Below, one piece after another: positions 5,070 through 7,032 of a stretch of DNA of 7,032 nucleotides. The notes beneath the pieces were generated by a model. The model was not told the DNA's origin, ran no database searches, and saw only the letters and a list, made by a program, of their open reading frames with translations. Each line of letters opens with the position of its first letter. Positions within the stretch are counted from its first letter, which is position 1. A program made the translations under genes and the position numbers. The stretch is from Prevotellaceae bacterium UBA7028 (lineage in GTDB: Bacteria > Bacteroidota > Bacteroidia > Bacteroidales > Bacteroidaceae). The DNA lies in contig DLBF01000130.1 of NCBI GenBank assembly GCA_002494215.1, positions 1 to 7,032 of the forward strand, in the 5' to 3' direction.

Positions 5070-6476
5070 ATGAAACAACGAATCCTTAGCTGCCTGCTGG
5101 CAGTATTGCTGAGCCTTTCCGCTATGGCCGAGGTGAAGTACGTTTTCTACTTCATCGGCGATGGTATGGGCGTTAACCAAATCAATGTTACCGAGACCTA
5201 TCTGGCTGCCCTGAAAGGCAAGATTGGTTTCGAACCCCTGTTGATGTCAAGCCTGCCCGTTGTAGGTATGGTCAACACCTATTCTGCCACCAACGGCGTA
5301 ACAGACTCTGCTGCTGGCGGTACAGCCCTGGCAACAGGTAAGAAGACCAAGAACGGTGCCATTGGCGTACTGAAGGACTTGGAAACTCCCTGCTACAGCA
5401 TTGCTCAGTGGGCTAAGAACTCAGGCAAGGCCGTTGGTGTTGCTACCTCAGTAGCTGTAACACACGCCACACCCGCCTCTTTCTTTGGTCATCAGGCCGA
5501 CCGCAACATGTATTGGGAGCTAGGTAAGGACCTGTGCAAGAGCAACTTCGACTTCTTCGGCGGTTCCGACTTCCACACTCCTTATACCAAGGAGGGTGAG
5601 CCCTCGCTGCACGAGCAAGCAAAGGCTGCCGGCTACACCATCGTTAAGGGTTACAAGGAATACATGAAGAAAGGTCGCCAGGCAGAGAAACTCTGTCTCT
5701 TCCAGAGCGACAAGGCCAACGAGAAACTGGGAAGCGACCAGATTCCATACGCATTGGATCGCACCAAGGATGACCTGACACTGGAGCAGATTGTACGTGC
5801 TGGTATCAACTTCCTCTCTTCAAAGAACACCGATGGTTTCTTCTTCGAGGTTGAGGGCGGTATGATCGACTGGGCTTGCCACAGCAACGATATCGGCAAC
5901 TGCATCAACGAGGTAATTGACTTCGACAAGGCTATCAAGGTAGCTTACGAGTTCTACGAGCAGCATCCCGACGAGACCATTATCGTTATCAGCGCCGACC
6001 ACGAGACAGGCGGTTTGGTAATGGGTGTTGGTCCCTACGAGATTCATACCGACCTGTTGAAGTACCAGCGCAAGAGCATCAACGAGCTGAAGTGGATGCT
6101 GAGAGAGCAGTACAAGAAGGCACCCAGCAAGTTCACATGGGCTGCTGTTGACAAGGTGCTGAAGGAAGAGATGGGCTTCGGTGCTGGCATCAATCTGGAC
6201 GACAAGCAGAAGGAGCGTATCCAGAACCGCTGGAAGGATATTGAAAAGGCCTTTGGCGACGACAAGAAGGTACGCGACCGCATCGGTGACCTCTGCGAGA
6301 CAACCAAGCATATCCTCTCTGAGGTTGCTATGATCAGCTGGGCAAGCGGCGGCCACTCTAACGGCTACGTTCCCGTCTATGCAGTCGGTCCCGGCACAGA
6401 AGTCTTTCAGGGTAGAATTGACAATATAGAGATTGCGCCCAACATGGCAAAAATTGCTGGGTACAAGACAGAATAA
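5070..6476 (+). CDS. Periplasmic alkaline phosphatase, PhoA-type
   Basis: A 468-residue secreted phosphomonoesterase that releases phosphate in the periplasm with two zinc ions and a third metal site. A signal peptide (MKQRILSCLLAVLLSLSAMA, cut before EVKY) sets the start at 5070; the in-frame ATG at 4986 would bury it behind 28 residues and overlap the promoter. The active site is complete: Asp31 (FIGDGMG), nucleophile Ser80 (VTDSAAGGTA), Thr134 (VTHATP), Glu262 and Asp267 (EGGMIDWACH), His271, Asp310-His311 (SADHETGG) and His429 (SGGHSNGY). By alignment with E. coli PhoA, Asp153 is His132 and Lys328 is Trp268, the His/Trp pair known from cold-adapted Vibrio and TAB5 enzymes. An insert at about 330-420, rich in Lys, Arg and Glu, lies between the DHE and GGH motifs. 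The gene appears monocistronic, with its own promoter and terminator. Confidence 0.94.
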   Translation: MKQRILSCLLAVLLSLSAMAEVKYVFYFIGDGMGVNQINVTETYLAALKGKIGFEPLLMSSLPVVGMVNTYSATNGVTDSAAGGTALATGKKTKNGAIGVLKDLETPCYSIAQWAKNSGKAVGVATSVAVTHATPASFFGHQADRNMYWELGKDLCKSNFDFFGGSDFHTPYTKEGEPSLHEQAKAAGYTIVKGYKEYMKKGRQAEKLCLFQSDKANEKLGSDQIPYALDRTKDDLTLEQIVRAGINFLSSKNTDGFFFEVEGGMIDWACHSNDIGNCINEVIDFDKAIKVAYEFYEQHPDETIIVISADHETGGLVMGVGPYEIHTDLLKYQRKSINELKWMLREQYKKAPSKFTWAAVDKVLKEEMGFGAGINLDDKQKERIQNRWKDIEKAFGDDKKVRDRIGDLCETTKHILSEVAMISWASGGHSNGYVPVYAVGPGTEVFQGRIDNIEIAPNMAKIAGYKTE

Positions 6477-6488
6477 GAGATAATAGTT

Positions 6489-6517
6489 AATTCAAAATTT
6501 ATAAATTCAAAATTCAA
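6489..6517. repeat. AATTCAA heptamer tract after the phosphatase gene
   Basis: AATTCAA occurs at 6489, 6504 and 6511, the last two in direct tandem. It is the reverse complement of the TTGAATT heptamer before the AraC-type gene (1543-1570). The tract lies between the phosphatase stop and its terminator. Confidence 0.55.
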
Positions 6518-6549
6518 AATTGAAGATTATAAATTGAGAACTATGAGTC

Positions 6550-6581
6550 AAAAGCCTCTGAGCAATGCTCGGGGGCTTTTT
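6550..6581 (+). terminator. Intrinsic terminator of the alkaline phosphatase gene
   Basis: AAAAGCCTCTGAGC (6550-6563) pairs over all 14 positions, two of them G-U wobbles, with GCTCGGGGGCTTTT (6567-6580) around an AAT loop, ending in five T (6577-6581). It lies 73 bp after the phosphatase stop and separates it from typA. Confidence 0.88.
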
Positions 6582-6590
6582 GCTTATTAA

Positions 6591-6639
6591 ACTTTCAACT
6601 CTCAACTCTAAACTCTAAACTCTCAACTCTAAACTAATT
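6591..6639. repeat. Tandem heptamer repeat (ACTCTMA) of about seven units
   Basis: Units from 6591: ACTTTCA, ACTCTCA, ACTCTAA, ACTCTAA, ACTCTCA, ACTCTAA and a decayed ACTAATT. The phase is never lost over 49 bp. It lies between the phosphatase terminator and the typA promoter and has no coding potential that fits its neighbours. Confidence 0.85.
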
Positions 6640-6673
6640 TCCGTCGTATATGATAATAAAATATTTATTTTAT

Positions 6674-6704
6674 TTTCGTATTCCCTTACTTATTCGTAAT
6701 TTTG
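6674..6704 (+). promoter_or_regulatory. Putative promoter of typA
   Basis: TAATTTTG (6697-6704) is an exact TAnnTTTG match, 22 bp before the ATG at 6727. TTTC (6674-6677), 19 bp upstream, differs from TTTG at one base. Confidence 0.6.
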
Positions 6705-6726
6705 CAGGCGAATTATAAAAGATTGT

Positions 6727-7032
6727 ATGCAAAGTATTAGGAACATAGCCATCATTGCCCACGTGGACCACGGAAAGACTACGTTGGTGGACAAGATGTT
6801 GCTGGCTGGTAATCTTTTCCGCGAGAACCAGCAGACAGGTGAATTGATGTTGGATAACAATGAGTTGGAACGTGAGCGCGGAATCACTATCCTTTCTAAG
6901 AACGTTAGTATTAACTACAAGGACACGAAGATTAACATTATCGACACTCCGGGTCATAGCGACTTCGGCGGAGAGGTAGAGCGTGTCCTGAATATGGCCG
7001 ACGGCTGTCTGTTGCTGGTGGATGCCTTCGAG
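6727..7032 (+). CDS. typA: Ribosome-associated GTPase TypA/BipA (N-terminal part, cut by window edge)
   Basis: A translational GTPase of the EF-G/LepA superfamily that binds the 70S ribosome and is linked to ribosome assembly and stress growth. The visible 102 residues are the start of the G domain: G1 loop AHVDHGKTT at 11-19, switch I RGIT at 51-54 within [13 protein letters not shown], and G3 [16 protein letters not shown] at 73-88. The opening ([20 protein letters not shown]) and the [10 protein letters not shown] stretch are characteristic of TypA rather than LepA or EF-G. The full protein is normally about 600 residues, so roughly five sixths lie beyond the right edge. The ATG at 6727 starts directly before the G domain and 22 bp after a -7 box. 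It is a core gene that anchors the right end as ordinary chromosome. Confidence 0.95.
   Translation, partial: MQSIRNIAIIAHVDHGKTTLVDKMLLAGNLFRENQQTGELMLDNNELERERGITILSKNVSINYKDTKINIIDTPGHSDFGGEVERVLNMADGCLLLVDAFE

Noticed and set aside
5820..6356. 178-codon open frame on the minus strand opposite the alkaline phosphatase
   Set aside because: It lies wholly inside a complete phosphatase with all catalytic residues; its Leu/Val-rich composition is typical of antisense reading.
6543..6590. 15-codon mini-ORF (MSQKPLSNARGLFAY) coinciding with the terminator
   Set aside because: The hairpin with two wobbles and a T-run explains the sequence; no start signal is seen and no downstream gene suits a leader peptide.

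Overview
The window looks like a chromosomal segment of a Bacteroidales bacterium, most likely Prevotella or a close relative. The evidence is TAnnTTTG-type -7 boxes (the Bacteroidetes promoter signature) upstream of several genes, starts without clear Shine-Dalgarno sequences, secreted enzymes of gut and rumen type (GH3 glycosidase, M28 peptidase, PhoA-type phosphatase), and AT-rich intergenic tracts made of heptamer repeats. The genus is an inference; no rRNA or other marker is present.

Layout, left to right. (1) 1-1173, minus strand: N-terminal 391 residues of a secreted GH3 beta-glycosidase, running off the left edge. (2) 1174-1606: a gene-free gap of 433 bp with the GH3 promoter, an imperfect hairpin, an array of EcoRI-like hexamers on an exact 11-bp grid, and a heptamer tract. 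(3) 1607-2479, plus strand: an AraC-family regulator, divergent from GH3. (4) 2480-2575: a degenerate GC-rich repeat of about 19 bp in three tandem copies. (5) 2576-3928, minus strand: a secreted M28 zinc peptidase with a palindromic repeat of about 80 bp translated in frame inside it. (6) 4010-4939, minus strand: a cation diffusion facilitator with the HD-HD metal site typical of zinc transporters. (7) 4940-5069: a compact divergent promoter region. (8) 5070-6476, plus strand: a periplasmic alkaline phosphatase followed by a strong intrinsic terminator. (9) 6591-6639: a tandem heptamer repeat. (10) 6727-7032, plus strand: the first 102 residues of the translational GTPase TypA/BipA, running off the right edge.

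The genes do not form one pathway. GH3 and AraC share an upstream region, so AraC could control the glycosidase; this is inference. The cation transporter and the phosphatase share a divergent promoter region with a 9-bp inverted repeat overlapping both -7 boxes, and both proteins have a zinc connection, so co-regulation is possible but unproven.

No obviously new multi-gene system is visible. The most unusual content is repeat biology: a palindromic element absorbed into the M28 reading frame; inverted copies of a two-part repeat bracketing the M28 gene and supplying the identical last five codons of both flanking genes; and the helically phased GAATTC array between GH3 and araC.
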